Assembly: GCF_022878925.1 (NCBI RefSeq)
Contig: NZ_CP084631.1
Coordinates: forward strand, 1-64,000
From: Caballeronia sp. TF1N1
Lineage (GTDB): Bacteria; Pseudomonadota; Gammaproteobacteria; Burkholderiales; Burkholderiaceae
Length of the DNA: 64,000 nucleotides
Reading direction: 5' to 3'
The notes under the pieces are model-generated. The model was not told the origin of the DNA. It saw nothing but the letters and a program-made list of their open reading frames with translations, and made no database searches. Positions 16,369 through 25,929 of this stretch are shown here, in pieces (the stretch's first letter is position 1; every line of letters starts with the position of its first letter). The translations under genes were made by a program, and so were the position numbers.

Positions 16369-17553
16369 ATGAGCAAAATCACCCGCGTCGAGATTTTCGA
16401 CTTCGAATACGAGGTCGAGAACCTCGCCGCCGAGTCCGAGTACACGCACAACCACGTCGCGTACAAGAAGGGCGGCCGGATGAAGCTGAAGAAGTACGCC
16501 GTCGTGATCGAAACGGACGACGGCGCGCGCGGCGAATACGTGGCGATGTGGGGCGGCACGCGCCCGGCACTGGCGCAGTCGATCATGCTCGCGCCCGATC
16601 TGCTGGGGCGCGATCCGGCCATGCGCGAAGCGCTCTACGACGAGTTCAAGCGCAAGCTGCATCACTTCGACCATATGGGTCACGGACCGATCGACATCGC
16701 GCTGTGGGATCTCGTCGGCAAGCAACTGAATACGTCGATTTCGAATCTGCTCGGCGGCTATCGCTCGCGGCTGAAGGCGTATGCCAGCACCTTCCACGGC
16801 GATCGGGCGGGCGGTCTCGACAGCCCGGAAGCGTATGGCGAATTCGCCGTGCGATGCCGAGAGATGGGGTATCGCGGCTACAAGATTCACGGCTGGTTCG
16901 ACGGCAATCCGAAGGAAGAGGCCGCCGCGATTCTCGCGACGCGCAAGGCGGTCGGCGGCGAGATGGATCTGATGTATGACGGCGCGTGCGATCTGAAGAC
17001 CTTCGCCGATGCGCTCTACGTCGGCCGCGCGTGCGACGAAGCCAATTACTTCTGGTTCGAAGACCCCTATCGCGATGCCGGTCTGTCCGCGTTCTCGCAC
17101 AAGAAGCTGCGCGAGATGCTGAAGACGCCGCTGCTTATCACCGAGCACATTCGCGGACTGGAGCCGAAGGCGGATTTCATCATGGCGGGCGGTACGGACT
17201 TCCTGCGCGTCGATCCGGAATACGACATGGGCATCACGGGCGCGATCAAGACCGCGCGTCTCGCCGAAGCCTTCGGTCTCGATGTCGAAGTGCACGCAGT
17301 GGGACCGGCGCATCGTCATGTGATGGGCGCGATCCGCAACTCGAACTACTACGAAGTCGCGCTCGTCGGCCCGGACTGCGCCAACAATATCCCGCAAGTC
17401 TATGCGTGCGATTACAACGATCAGATCGACTGTATCGATCGCGACGGCACGGTGCCGGTGCCGACCGGTCCGGGTCTCGGCGTGACGTACGACTGGGATT
17501 ACATCAAGCGTCATACGAAGCAACATCACGTGTTCGAACTGAACAAGCGCTGA
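16369..17553 (+). CDS. mandelate racemase/muconate lactonizing-type sugar-acid dehydratase
   Basis: A 394-residue enolase-superfamily protein. Metal ligands are visible at LMYDGACDL (Asp), FWFEDPYRD (Glu) and LLITEHIRG (Glu). The acid/base residues are the lysine/histidine in GYRGYKIHGW and the histidine in VEVHAVGPAHRH. The N-terminal capping domain is long (NHVAYKKGGRMKLKKYAVV). These enzymes dehydrate aldonates or aldarates to 2-keto-3-deoxy acids. It is the first gene after the LacI operators, with a permease, two dehydrogenases and a DapA-type lyase behind it. The particular sugar acid is unknown. Confidence 0.85.
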   Translation: MSKITRVEIFDFEYEVENLAAESEYTHNHVAYKKGGRMKLKKYAVVIETDDGARGEYVAMWGGTRPALAQSIMLAPDLLGRDPAMREALYDEFKRKLHHFDHMGHGPIDIALWDLVGKQLNTSISNLLGGYRSRLKAYASTFHGDRAGGLDSPEAYGEFAVRCREMGYRGYKIHGWFDGNPKEEAAAILATRKAVGGEMDLMYDGACDLKTFADALYVGRACDEANYFWFEDPYRDAGLSAFSHKKLREMLKTPLLITEHIRGLEPKADFIMAGGTDFLRVDPEYDMGITGAIKTARLAEAFGLDVEVHAVGPAHRHVMGAIRNSNYYEVALVGPDCANNIPQVYACDYNDQIDCIDRDGTVPVPTGPGLGVTYDWDYIKRHTKQHHVFELNKR

Positions 17554-17642
17554 GCCGCGCACGCGCAGACAAGCAATAGAGCTGCATCAGTAGCCACTGC
17601 GGGCGGCTTCATCGCCGCCGTCCGACTCTCAGGAGACAATCG

Positions 17643-18986
17643 ATGTCATCGCAGGCTGTTTTCAGCGCAGTCCGCGCGCGGCACCGCTACGTGCGGTATT
17701 ACGTGCTCGCGCTTATTCTGCTCGTCACCGCCGTGAATCTCGGCGACCGGGCGAATCTCTCGATCGCCGGTGCGCCGATGGCCAAAGAACTCGGCCTCGG
17801 CAGCGTCACGATGGGCTATGTCTTCTCCGCGTTCGCCTGGGCGTATGTGCTCGGGCAACTGCCCGGCGGCTGGCTGCTCGATCGCCTGAATTCGCTCAAG
17901 GTCTACGGCGCGGCGCTGTTTCTCTGGTCGTTCTTCACCTTCATGCAAGGTTATGTAGGATTCCTGCCGACAAGCTTAGCGATCGGCGCGCTGTTCGTGT
18001 GCCGCTTTCTGGTCGGCTTCGTCGAAGCGCCGATCTATCCGGCCAACAACTACATCGTCGCGGCATGGTTTCCGCTGCGCGAACGCGGCATCGCCACATC
18101 GATCTTCAGTTCGGCGCAGTACGTGGCGGTCGTATTGTTCGTCCCGTTGATGGGCATGCTCAGTCACATGTTGAGCTGGCACTGGGTCTTCTGGTTCATG
18201 GGCGGCTTCGGCATGCTGCTCGCGATATTCTGGTTCGCGGTGATGCGTGCGCCCGACAAGCATTCGAAAGTGACCGCCGAAGAACTCGCGTATCTGCGCG
18301 AGAACGGCGCGATGATCGATATCGAAGCGAACAAGCGCAAGAAGGCACCCGCGCCGGCCGGTTCCATCAAGGTGCTGCTCAAGAGCCGCATGTTGGCGGG
18401 CGTCTATCTCGGGCAATACTGCATCACCGCGTTGCAGTACTTCTTCATCACATGGTTTCCGATCTATCTCGTCAAAGGGCGCGGCATGGATCTGCTGCAT
18501 GTCGGCTTTGTGGCGACGCTGCCCGCAATCTGCGGTTTTATCGGCAGCGTGCTGGGCGGCGCCATTTCGGATCGCGTACTGAAAAGCAGCGGCAGCGTGA
18601 CCGCCGCGCGCAAGATTCCGTTCGTGACCGGAATGTTGCTCGCGAGCCTGCTGGTGCTGTGCAACTTCACGGATTCGACCGCCGTAATCGTCGCGCTGAT
18701 GTCGCTGGCGCTGTTCGGCAAGGGCTTGGCGCAGATCGGCCTTGCCGTCGTCACCGATACCGCGCCGCCCGAAATCGTTGGCGTCGCGGGCGGATTGTTC
18801 GGCGTCGCGGGCAATATCGCGGGCATCGTGACGCCGATCGCCATCGGCTACATGCTGGCGATCACGAACTCGTTCACGGGCGCGATGTACTTCGTCGGCG
18901 CACATGCGATGGTCGGCGCGCTCAGCTATATCTTTATCGTGGGTCGTATCAAGCGGCTCTCACTTCCTCAAGCCAGCGCCACATGA
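17643..18986 (+). CDS. ACS-family MFS permease for an organic or sugar acid
   Basis: A 447-residue, twelve-helix major facilitator. It has GDRANLSIAGAPMAKELGLG and YVFSAFAWAYVLGQLPGGWL followed by LDRLNSLKVYG, the signature of the anion:cation symporter group that carries galactonate, glucarate and hexuronates. A ribosome site (AGGAG) lies 7 bases before ATG 17643. Its stop overlaps the start of the next gene (ATGA, 18983-18986). It presumably imports the substrate of the adjacent dehydratase. Confidence 0.88.
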   Translation: MSSQAVFSAVRARHRYVRYYVLALILLVTAVNLGDRANLSIAGAPMAKELGLGSVTMGYVFSAFAWAYVLGQLPGGWLLDRLNSLKVYGAALFLWSFFTFMQGYVGFLPTSLAIGALFVCRFLVGFVEAPIYPANNYIVAAWFPLRERGIATSIFSSAQYVAVVLFVPLMGMLSHMLSWHWVFWFMGGFGMLLAIFWFAVMRAPDKHSKVTAEELAYLRENGAMIDIEANKRKKAPAPAGSIKVLLKSRMLAGVYLGQYCITALQYFFITWFPIYLVKGRGMDLLHVGFVATLPAICGFIGSVLGGAISDRVLKSSGSVTAARKIPFVTGMLLASLLVLCNFTDSTAVIVALMSLALFGKGLAQIGLAVVTDTAPPEIVGVAGGLFGVAGNIAGIVTPIAIGYMLAITNSFTGAMYFVGAHAMVGALSYIFIVGRIKRLSLPQASAT

Positions 18987-19945
18987 AACATCGAATCATT
19001 CTTTCCCGGCCGATGCAGCCCGCTGTCGAAGCACGCGCGAAGGTTTTGTTCGACGCGTTCGTGCCGGATACCGCGCTATCCGTCGATGAACTCGTGAATC
19101 AGGCGCATGCACATGAAGCGCAAGGTCTGTTGTTCTCGGGCGCGTTGAAGCTGGATCGCGCATTGATCGAACGCTTGCCACCGAGCCTGCGCGTGGCGGC
19201 GACGACAAGCGTGGGTTTCGATCATATCGATGTGCACGCGGCGGCGCAAAAGGGCATTGTCGTGACGAATGCGCCGGTCGTCACCGAATGCACCGCCGAT
19301 GCCACCTTCCTGCATATTCTGGCCGCGTGCCGCCGTGCGCGCGAGCATCTTCAGGTGATGCAGGAAGGCTGGGGACGTGCGCTGGGTCTGAGCGAACTGC
19401 TTGGGCATCGCGTGAGCGGGAGTGTGCTTGGTATCGTCGGAATGGGGCGTATCGGGCAGGCGGTCGCGCAGCGTGCGCGTGCGTTCGGCATGACGGTTCT
19501 GTATCACAGCCGAAAGCGCGTCGCGCCGGAGATCGAGCAGGATGCGCGCTATTTCGACTCGCTCGACGCCATGCTGCCGTACACACAGATTCTGTCGCTG
19601 CATCTTCCCGCGACGCCGGGCGCCGCGCCGTTGATCGGTTCGCAGCAACTTGCATTGCTGCCGCGCGGCGCGATCGTGGTGAACACGGCGCGCGGTTCGC
19701 TGATCGATGAAGACGCGCTGATCGATGCGTTGCGCAGCGGGCATATCGCGGGCGCAGGGCTCGATGTTTTCCATAACGAACCGCGTTTCGACCCACGCTT
19801 TCTCGACATGCCGCAGGTGTTTCTCACGCCGCATAGCGGATCGGCCACCGTGCAGACGCGCGACGATCTCGGCTTGCGCGGGCTCGACAACATCGCCGCT
19901 GTGCTCGATGGCAAACCAGCCGCCGATGCATTGAATCTCGAGTGA
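18983..19945 (+). CDS. D-isomer-specific 2-hydroxyacid dehydrogenase
   Basis: The 320-residue protein begins MKHRIILSRPMQPAVEARAK at ATG 18983, inside the permease stop. The nucleotide-binding motif is GIVGMGRIGQAVAQRARAFG. The catalytic arginine is in VVNTARGSLIDEDALI, the glutamate in GAGLDVFHNEPRF and the histidine in VFLTPHSGSAT. This is the glyoxylate/hydroxypyruvate/2-ketogluconate reductase type (GhrB-like). In the pathway it would reduce or oxidise a small hydroxyacid released downstream of the dehydratase. Confidence 0.88.
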   Translation: MKHRIILSRPMQPAVEARAKVLFDAFVPDTALSVDELVNQAHAHEAQGLLFSGALKLDRALIERLPPSLRVAATTSVGFDHIDVHAAAQKGIVVTNAPVVTECTADATFLHILAACRRAREHLQVMQEGWGRALGLSELLGHRVSGSVLGIVGMGRIGQAVAQRARAFGMTVLYHSRKRVAPEIEQDARYFDSLDAMLPYTQILSLHLPATPGAAPLIGSQQLALLPRGAIVVNTARGSLIDEDALIDALRSGHIAGAGLDVFHNEPRFDPRFLDMPQVFLTPHSGSATVQTRDDLGLRGLDNIAAVLDGKPAADALNLE

Positions 19946-19950
19946 ACCTC

Positions 19951-21015
19951 ATGACACGTTATTCCCATATCGACCTGACGCAATACGCATCGAACGCCAT
20001 GCAGCACTGCGGCATGCGGGCCGAACACGCGGATCAGGTCGCCGCAAGATTGGTCGATGCCGAATTGCTCGGCCATCGCAGCCACGGACTCTGGCTGCTC
20101 GCGACGTATCTCGAACGCCTGCAAGCCCGTCAGATCGCCACTGAGGGCGAAATACGCGTGCTGTCGGACACGGACAGCGCTTTCTCGTGGCACGCGAACC
20201 GCTTGCCCGGCGCGTGGGTCATGCATCGCGCGATCGAAGACGTGATCGAACGTACGCAGACACGCGCAGTGGTGGTTGCGACGATCGCCGAGTGCTCGCA
20301 TATCGGCTGCCTGCAAAGCTATTTGCTGCCGCTGGTCGAACGCAATCTTTTCGTCACGCTGTCCGCGACGAATGCGGGCGTCGCATCGGTCGCGCCGTTC
20401 GGCGGCATGGACCCGGTGCTGACGACGAACCCCATCGCATACGGCATTCCGACGCGCAAGGAGCCGATCCTTATCGATCAATGCACGTCGCTCGGCAGCA
20501 ATACGTTTTTCGCGGCCTATGCAGCGCGCGGCGAAACCCTGCCCGACACATGGCTACTCGATGCAGACGGTCATCCGACCGACGATCCCAGCGTCCTCGC
20601 AGCGAAACCGCCCGGCACCGTGCTGCCGCTCGGCGGAATCGACTTCGGCTACAAGGGTTTCGGTTTGGGTCTCGCCGTCGAAGCATTGACGCTCGCGCTG
20701 CCGGGTTCGGGCCGCCGCACGAAGCCCGACAAGTTCGGCCAGGGCGTGTTTCTGCAAGTGCTCAATCCGCGCTTGCTGGGCGGTCTCGACGCGTTTCTCG
20801 ACGAAACCACCTGGCTCGCCGATGCCTGTCACGCCAGCCGCGTGCGCGATGGTTTGCCGCCGGTTCGTCTGCCGGGCGAACGCGCGCTCGCGACACGCCG
20901 CGATCAACTGCGCGACGGCATCACGCTTGCAGATGACGTCATCGACCGCATGAAAACGTGGTCCGAAAAACTCGATCTACCGATGCCCGCATCGGCGGCA
21001 CACACTGACATTTAA
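19951..21015 (+). CDS. Ldh-family (malate/L-lactate-type) oxidoreductase
   Basis: ATG 19951 (a GTG nine bases earlier is in frame) begins MTRYSHIDLTQYASNAMQHC. Family landmarks are ELLGHRSHGLWLLATYLERL, the catalytic histidine segment ECSHIGCLQSYLLPL, and VAPFGGMDPVLTTNPIAYGI with PTRKEPILID. The length of 354 residues is normal. These NAD(P)-dependent enzymes act on malate, ureidoglycolate, 2,3-diketogulonate or related keto/hydroxy acids. It lies 6 bases after the hydroxyacid dehydrogenase and belongs to the same operon. Confidence 0.87.
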   Translation: MTRYSHIDLTQYASNAMQHCGMRAEHADQVAARLVDAELLGHRSHGLWLLATYLERLQARQIATEGEIRVLSDTDSAFSWHANRLPGAWVMHRAIEDVIERTQTRAVVVATIAECSHIGCLQSYLLPLVERNLFVTLSATNAGVASVAPFGGMDPVLTTNPIAYGIPTRKEPILIDQCTSLGSNTFFAAYAARGETLPDTWLLDADGHPTDDPSVLAAKPPGTVLPLGGIDFGYKGFGLGLAVEALTLALPGSGRRTKPDKFGQGVFLQVLNPRLLGGLDAFLDETTWLADACHASRVRDGLPPVRLPGERALATRRDQLRDGITLADDVIDRMKTWSEKLDLPMPASAAHTDI

Positions 21016-21029
21016 CTTTGGAGTACTCC

Positions 21030-21938
21030 ATGTTGCGCGATTCAAAAGGCGTGTTCATCGTCACGCAGACGCCGTTCGACGAGACGGGCGCAGTCGATCT
21101 GGAAAGCATCGATACGCTGGTCGATTTCTACATTAAACATGGCGCACAGGGCTTTACGGTGCTCGGCGTGAGCGGCGAATCCGGCAAGCTGAATGCCGAC
21201 GAAGCCTTGCAGGTTGCGCAGCGCTTCATCAAGCGCGCGGGCTCGTTGCCGTGCGTGGTCGGCGTGAGCAACGCGAGCCTCGCGCAATTGACCGACCTGT
21301 CCGCACGCGTGATGGATCTCGGCGCGGCAGGCGTGATGATCGCGCCGCCCGCAGGCATTCAGACCGATGAAGAACTGCACGGCTACTTCGCCGAAGTATT
21401 CCGCCGCAACGCCGGCGTGCCGACCGTGCTGCAGGACTTTCCGTTCGCATCGAAAGTGGCGATGTCGGTGCCCGCGATCCTTCAGCTTATCGAGGCGCAT
21501 CCGGAAATCGAACTGGTGAAGGAAGAAGATCTGCCTTGCCTGAACAAGATTTCGCGTCTGCGCGCGGGCGGCGGACGTCGCGTCGCGATTCTGACAGGCA
21601 ACAACGCGATGTATCTGCCGCTCGAACTCGGTCGCGGCGCGGACGGCCCGATGGCGGGCTTCTCGTATCCCGAGATGCTTTCGGAAGTCTATGCGCTGCA
21701 CGCAGCAGGCAAGGCCGATGAAGCCGACGACGTGTTCGACATTTACCTGCCGCTGTTGCGCTACGAAGCGATGGGTTTCTGGGGCGTATGCGCGCGCAAG
21801 GAGATGATGCGCCGGCGCGGCGCAATCCGTCACGCGACGATGCGCACGCCGGGTCCGAAGCTCTCCGCCGCGGACGTGCAAGAGCTCGACCGGCTCTCCG
21901 CACGCCTGGAAAAGAGGCTCGCCGCACGACGCGGCTAA
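21030..21938 (+). CDS. DapA-family Schiff-base aldolase/dehydratase
   Basis: ATG 21030 is chosen because TTGGAG lies 6 bases upstream. The 302-residue protein contains the substrate loop TVLGVSGESGKL (the GxxGE region) and a lysine in ELVKEEDLPCLNK that fits the Schiff-base position. The usual tyrosine of the YNxP motif is replaced: the matching place reads VLQDFPFASK. That places it outside true dihydrodipicolinate synthases, in a group acting on 2-keto-3-deoxy acids or similar. It would cleave or dehydrate the product of the MR-type dehydratase. Confidence 0.82.
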   Translation: MLRDSKGVFIVTQTPFDETGAVDLESIDTLVDFYIKHGAQGFTVLGVSGESGKLNADEALQVAQRFIKRAGSLPCVVGVSNASLAQLTDLSARVMDLGAAGVMIAPPAGIQTDEELHGYFAEVFRRNAGVPTVLQDFPFASKVAMSVPAILQLIEAHPEIELVKEEDLPCLNKISRLRAGGGRRVAILTGNNAMYLPLELGRGADGPMAGFSYPEMLSEVYALHAAGKADEADDVFDIYLPLLRYEAMGFWGVCARKEMMRRRGAIRHATMRTPGPKLSAADVQELDRLSARLEKRLAARRG

Positions 21939-21962
21939 GGCCCGACAAGAGGAAGGGGAGAC

Positions 21963-23309
21963 ATGCAGATAAAAAGTGAAGGCGTCGCGGCCGGAGTGTC
22001 AGCGACGCAACGCACATCCGTGCGCTATGCGGTGCTCGCGATGCTCGTCATCGCGAGCGCGGTGAATCTCGGCGACCGCGCGAATCTGTCGATCACCGGC
22101 TCGGCGATGTCGTCCGATCTCGGCATCGGGCCGATTGCGTTGGGTTACGTGTTTTCGGCATTCGCGTGGGCGTATGTGCTCGCGCAATTGCCGGCGGGCT
22201 GGCTGCTCGATCGTTTCGATTCGGTGAAGGTCTACGGCGTCAGTCTCGTGCTGTGGTCGCTCTGCACGATCGCGCAGGGCTTTCTCGGCGCGCTTTCGAC
22301 GGCAGCGGCCATCGCTGGTTTGTTCGTACTGCGATTTTTATTGGGCATGGTCGAGTCGCCGGTCTCGCCTGCGAACAGCTATATCGTCGCGGCCTGGTTT
22401 CCGGTGCGCGAACGCGGCCTCGCGACATCGATCTATAACTCGGCGCAGTACATCGCGGTCGTGGTCTTCGTGCCGTTGATGGGTTTTCTGGTGCATGGCG
22501 CGGGGTGGCCGAGCGTGTTCTGGGTGATGGGCGTGCTCGGTCTCGCGCTCGCCGTAGTCTGGTTCCGCCTGATGCATCAACCGCTCGCACATCCGCGCGT
22601 GAATGCGGCTGAACTGGACTATTTGCGCGAAGGCGGTGCGAATGTCGGCGTGGACGAAACGAAGCTCGCCAGAACGAAGACGCGTATCGACGTCGGCGCG
22701 GTGCGTTTCTTTCTGCGCAGCCGTTTGATGCTGGGCGTTTATCTGAGTCAGTATTGCCTCACGTCCTTGCAGTATTTCTTCATCACGTGGTTCCCGATCT
22801 ATCTGGTAAAGGGACGCGGGATGAATATCGTCGAAGTGGGCTTTCTCGCGACGCTGCCGGCAATGGCGGGTTTCGTCGGCGGCATTGCGGGCGGGTATCT
22901 GTCGGACAAGCTGCTGCAACGCGGACTCGGCGTCAGCGTCGCGCGCAAGGTGCCGTTCGTCATCGGCATGGTGCTGGCGACGTGTCTCGTGTTCTGCAAC
23001 TTCGTCGCGTCGCCTTATACGGTAGTTGCGCTGATGTCGCTGGCGATCTTCGGCAAGGGGCTCGCCGCCGTCAACTGGGCCGTCGTCTCCGATACCTCGC
23101 CGCCGCATCTCGTCGGGCTGGCGGGCGGTCTGTTCAATCTGTTCGGCAGTATTTCAGGCATCGTCACGCCGATCGTGATCGGCTATGCGTTGCAGTTGAC
23201 CGGCACGTTTACCGGTGCGATGTACTTCGTCGCCGCGCACGGGCTGATCGGCGCGATCGCTTATCTGTTCGTCACGGGAAAGATTCGGCGGCTCGACATG
23301 GCGCGCTGA
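21963..23309 (+). CDS. second ACS-family MFS permease
   Basis: A 448-residue twelve-helix protein closely similar to the permease at 17643-18986: NLGDRANLSITGSAMSSDLG, then YVFSAFAWAYVLAQLPAGWL, and a shared central YLSQYCLTSLQYFFITWFPI. GGGGAG lies just upstream of ATG 21963. Two related carriers in one operon suggest tandem duplication with divergence, or uptake of both the parent acid and a derivative. Confidence 0.88.
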   Translation: MQIKSEGVAAGVSATQRTSVRYAVLAMLVIASAVNLGDRANLSITGSAMSSDLGIGPIALGYVFSAFAWAYVLAQLPAGWLLDRFDSVKVYGVSLVLWSLCTIAQGFLGALSTAAAIAGLFVLRFLLGMVESPVSPANSYIVAAWFPVRERGLATSIYNSAQYIAVVVFVPLMGFLVHGAGWPSVFWVMGVLGLALAVVWFRLMHQPLAHPRVNAAELDYLREGGANVGVDETKLARTKTRIDVGAVRFFLRSRLMLGVYLSQYCLTSLQYFFITWFPIYLVKGRGMNIVEVGFLATLPAMAGFVGGIAGGYLSDKLLQRGLGVSVARKVPFVIGMVLATCLVFCNFVASPYTVVALMSLAIFGKGLAAVNWAVVSDTSPPHLVGLAGGLFNLFGSISGIVTPIVIGYALQLTGTFTGAMYFVAAHGLIGAIAYLFVTGKIRRLDMAR

Positions 23310-23363
23310 GCGTGCGCCATCACTCATGTTTAACTTTCACATCATTAAAATTAGGAAACTTAA

Positions 23364-24545
23364 ATGCGTAGAAAGATCGTCCTCGGTGCGGCCTGCATGA
23401 CGCTGTCCGGACTCACGCACGCACAGAGCAGCGTGACACTCTACGGCGTCGTCGACGAAGGGCTGACCTTCAATACCAATGCGAACGGCAGCCGCCTCTA
23501 TGCGATGCAAAGCGGCATTCTGTCCGGCAGCCGATGGGGCCTGAAGGGTGTCGAGGATCTCGGCGGCGGACTGAAGGCCATCTTCACGCTGGAGAACGGT
23601 TTCGATCCGGGCACCGGAAAACTGGGGCAGGGCGGTCTCGAATTCGGCCGGCAGGCGTTCGCCGGTTTATCGAGTCCCTGGGGCACGGTGACGCTGGGAC
23701 GTCAATACGATCTGAACGTGGACTTCGTCGGGCCGCTCGAAGCGGCATCGCAATGGGCGGGCAATATCGGCGCGCATCCGGGCGATCTCGACAATCTGAA
23801 CAACGCGTACCGCACCAATAACGCGATCAAGCTGAAGAGCGTCACATACGGCGGCTTCTCGTTCAGCGGCATGTACAGCCTCGGCGGCGTGGCCGGCGAT
23901 ACCACGCGCAATCAACTCTGGTCGCTCGGCGCGGGCTATGCAAGCGGGCCGCTGACGCTTGCTGTCGGGTATATCAACGCGCGCAATCCGAACCTCAGCT
24001 TCTTCGGCAATGCCACATCCGGCACGCCATCGGCGACGACGGCGAACACGGCGTATCCGGTGTTCAGCGGCTTTTTGTCGGCGCATACGTATCAGGTCAT
24101 CAGCGCGGGCGCGGCGTACAACATCGGTGCGCTGACCGTGGGCGGCACGTATTCGAACATCGCGTTCAAGGGATTGGGCGATACGTCGAGCGGACCGAAT
24201 CCGTCGGGCTATCGTGGTAATGCCATCTTCAACAGCGCGGAACTGAGCCTGAAGTATCAGGTGACGCCCACCTTGCTGCTGGGCGCGGCATATATCTATA
24301 CCGATGGCGGCAGTGTCAGCACGGCGACCGGCAAGAACGAAGGCGCCACGTATCACCAGGGCGAAGTGGGCGTCGATTACTTCCTGTCCAAGCGCACGGA
24401 TGTGTCCCTGATCGGTGTGTATCAGAAGGCGTCGGGCACCGATTCGCGCAATCGCGATGCCATCGCTTCGATCAATAACCAGAGTTCGCCGTCGAGCAAC
24501 GATCATCAGGCGCTGGTGCGTGTCGGGCTGCGCCACAAGTTCTGA
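23364..24545 (+). CDS. general outer-membrane porin
   Basis: The 393-residue protein has a short cleavable signal (MRRKIVLGAACMTLSGLTHA) followed by QSSVTLYGVVDEGLTF, the invariant start of Burkholderiales trimeric porins. Repeated amphipathic strands follow, with markers such as GSRWGLKGVEDLGGGLKAIF, and the terminal strand VRVGLRHKF ends in phenylalanine as needed for Bam-dependent assembly. It sits in the sugar-acid operon, 54 bases after the second permease, and probably supplies outer-membrane entry. Confidence 0.92.
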   Translation: MRRKIVLGAACMTLSGLTHAQSSVTLYGVVDEGLTFNTNANGSRLYAMQSGILSGSRWGLKGVEDLGGGLKAIFTLENGFDPGTGKLGQGGLEFGRQAFAGLSSPWGTVTLGRQYDLNVDFVGPLEAASQWAGNIGAHPGDLDNLNNAYRTNNAIKLKSVTYGGFSFSGMYSLGGVAGDTTRNQLWSLGAGYASGPLTLAVGYINARNPNLSFFGNATSGTPSATTANTAYPVFSGFLSAHTYQVISAGAAYNIGALTVGGTYSNIAFKGLGDTSSGPNPSGYRGNAIFNSAELSLKYQVTPTLLLGAAYIYTDGGSVSTATGKNEGATYHQGEVGVDYFLSKRTDVSLIGVYQKASGTDSRNRDAIASINNQSSPSSNDHQALVRVGLRHKF

Positions 24546-24561
24546 TATCGAGGAGACATTC

Positions 24562-24750
24562 GTGAACAACGCGTCCGGCAAGACACCCCGCGTCCGATCC
24601 CTGCAACGAGGGGCGCTGATTCTGCTCTTCATCAGCGGGTCGATCAGCACCATCGACCGCGCGGCGCTTGCCGTCGCGAATCCGTTGATTCGTCACGATA
24701 TGGGCTTGTCCGTCAGCGAGATGGGCTTTCTTCTGTCGGCGTTTCTGTGG
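24562..24750 (+). pseudogene. third MFS permease, 5' fragment cut by IS6
   Basis: GTG 24562 follows GAGGAGAC by a few bases. It encodes about 63 residues, with GALILLFISGSISTIDRAAL and VSEMGFLLSAFLWG, the first one and a half helices of an ACS-type MFS protein. The IS6-type element begins exactly at 24751 and no downstream half is found in the window. The gene is therefore destroyed. Confidence 0.8.
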
Positions 24751-25581
24751 GGCGTTGTCAGGTTGCGTGACGAGTCGTATAAGATGGCGCGATGAAGAAA
24801 TCGAAATCGCTCTACCACGGTCACCGTTTCCCAGCTGGTGTCATCAGCTGCGCTGTTCGATGGTATTTCCGCTTCCAGTTGAGCCTGCGCGACATCGAGG
24901 AACTGCTTTTCGAGCGCGGCGTGATCGTGACATACGAGACGATCCGATGCTGGTGTGACAAGTTTGGTAAGGGCTTTGCTCATCGAGTGAAAGCGGTGCG
25001 TCGCAAGCCGGGTAGCACGTGGCACCTCGACGAGGTGTTCGTCACGCTTCGTGGCGAACCGTACCTGCTGTGGCGTGCGGTCGACGAGCATGGTGCCGAA
25101 CTCGACATCCTGTTGCAAAAACGGCGCGACAAAGCCGCTGCCAAACGCTTCTTCAAGCGCGTGCTGCGGTCGAGCCCGGCACCGCGCAAGATCGTCACTG
25201 ATCAGTTACGCAGCTATCCGGCGGCAAAAGCCGAGATTCCAGAATTTGCTAACGTGAAGCACGTCTTCGTTTAAAGCCGCAGCCCGACTGAACAACCGAG
25301 CCGAGAACAGCCACCAACCGACACGCGAACGTGAGCGACGCATGCGCGGCTTTCGCGACCCTAAACGCACCCAGAAATTTCTCTCGTGCTTGGGACCGAT
25401 TCGGCAACATTTCGCGCTCAAGCGGCATCTGCTGCAAGCTTCACTTTATCGCAAGCAACTCGCAGCTCGATTCGCCGCTTGGCGCGAACTCGCCGAACTC
25501 GCCCAAAATCCGTCGACTGCTTTCTGATTCCTTGTCCCACCTTCCATCGTGCCGCCTCATTCTCCGCAAGTTGACAATGCC
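24751..25581 (+). mobile_element. IS6-family element C (831 bp, degenerate)
   Basis: The ends are GGCGTTGTCAGGTTG at the left and CAAGTTGACAATGCC at the right, related to but diverged from copies A1-A3. It truncates the MFS gene on its left and the IS66 tnpB gene on its right. No matching 8-bp flanks are seen. Confidence 0.85.
24792..25527 (+). pseudogene. IS6-family transposase of element C, frameshifted
   Basis: Starts at ATG 24792 (MKKSKSLYHGHRFPAGVISC). The frame ends at 25272-25274, where one extra T in TTCGTTTAAAGCCGC creates a stop. Copy A1 reads through at the equivalent place. The remaining third, with the catalytic glutamate (NRAENSHQPT) and KRHLLQASLYRKQLAARF, continues in another frame to 25527. 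The enzyme is inactive as written. Confidence 0.85.
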
Positions 25582-25929
25582 ATAATAACGCCTCGGATGC
25601 GCGCGCATCGCTTCGATGTCGATGCCCTCCAGTAGCCAGTGAAGTTGCTCTGTTCGCAGCATGAGCACCGCTTCCTTGCGCGGCCATACGAAGCGGTCCT
25701 GCTCGAGGCGTTTCATGAGAAGCCAGAAGCCGTTACGGTCCCACAGCAGCATCTTGATGCGGTCGCGCCGCTGATTGCTGAACACATAAACCGCACGCGC
25801 GAATGGATCGAGCTTCATTGACTGCTCGACGATGGCTGCGAGACCGTTGATGCTCTTGCGGAAGTCAACGGCATCACGATGCACATAGACTTTCAGTTCA
25901 TCGTCCAGGCGGAACATCGCACCGTCCAA
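25582..25929 (-). pseudogene. IS66 TnpB (Orf2), 3'-truncated
   Basis: MFRLDDELKVYVHRDAVDFR, then KSINGLAAIVEQSMKLDPF and LLWDRNGFWLLMKRLEQDRF, is typical IS66 TnpB. The protein breaks off after RRYY at 25582, where element C begins, so only the last few residues are lost or replaced. The full-length counterpart is at 53173-53535. Confidence 0.85.

Noticed and set aside
16339..17562. 407-codon minus-strand frame opposite the MR-type dehydratase
   Set aside because: Codon-bias shadow of the dehydratase gene; no recognisable protein features.
17999..18982. Upstream in-frame extension of the D-2-hydroxyacid dehydrogenase (648 codons in total)
   Set aside because: The extension runs through the permease gene in another frame and is arginine-rich. 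The true start is ATG 18983, which overlaps the permease stop.
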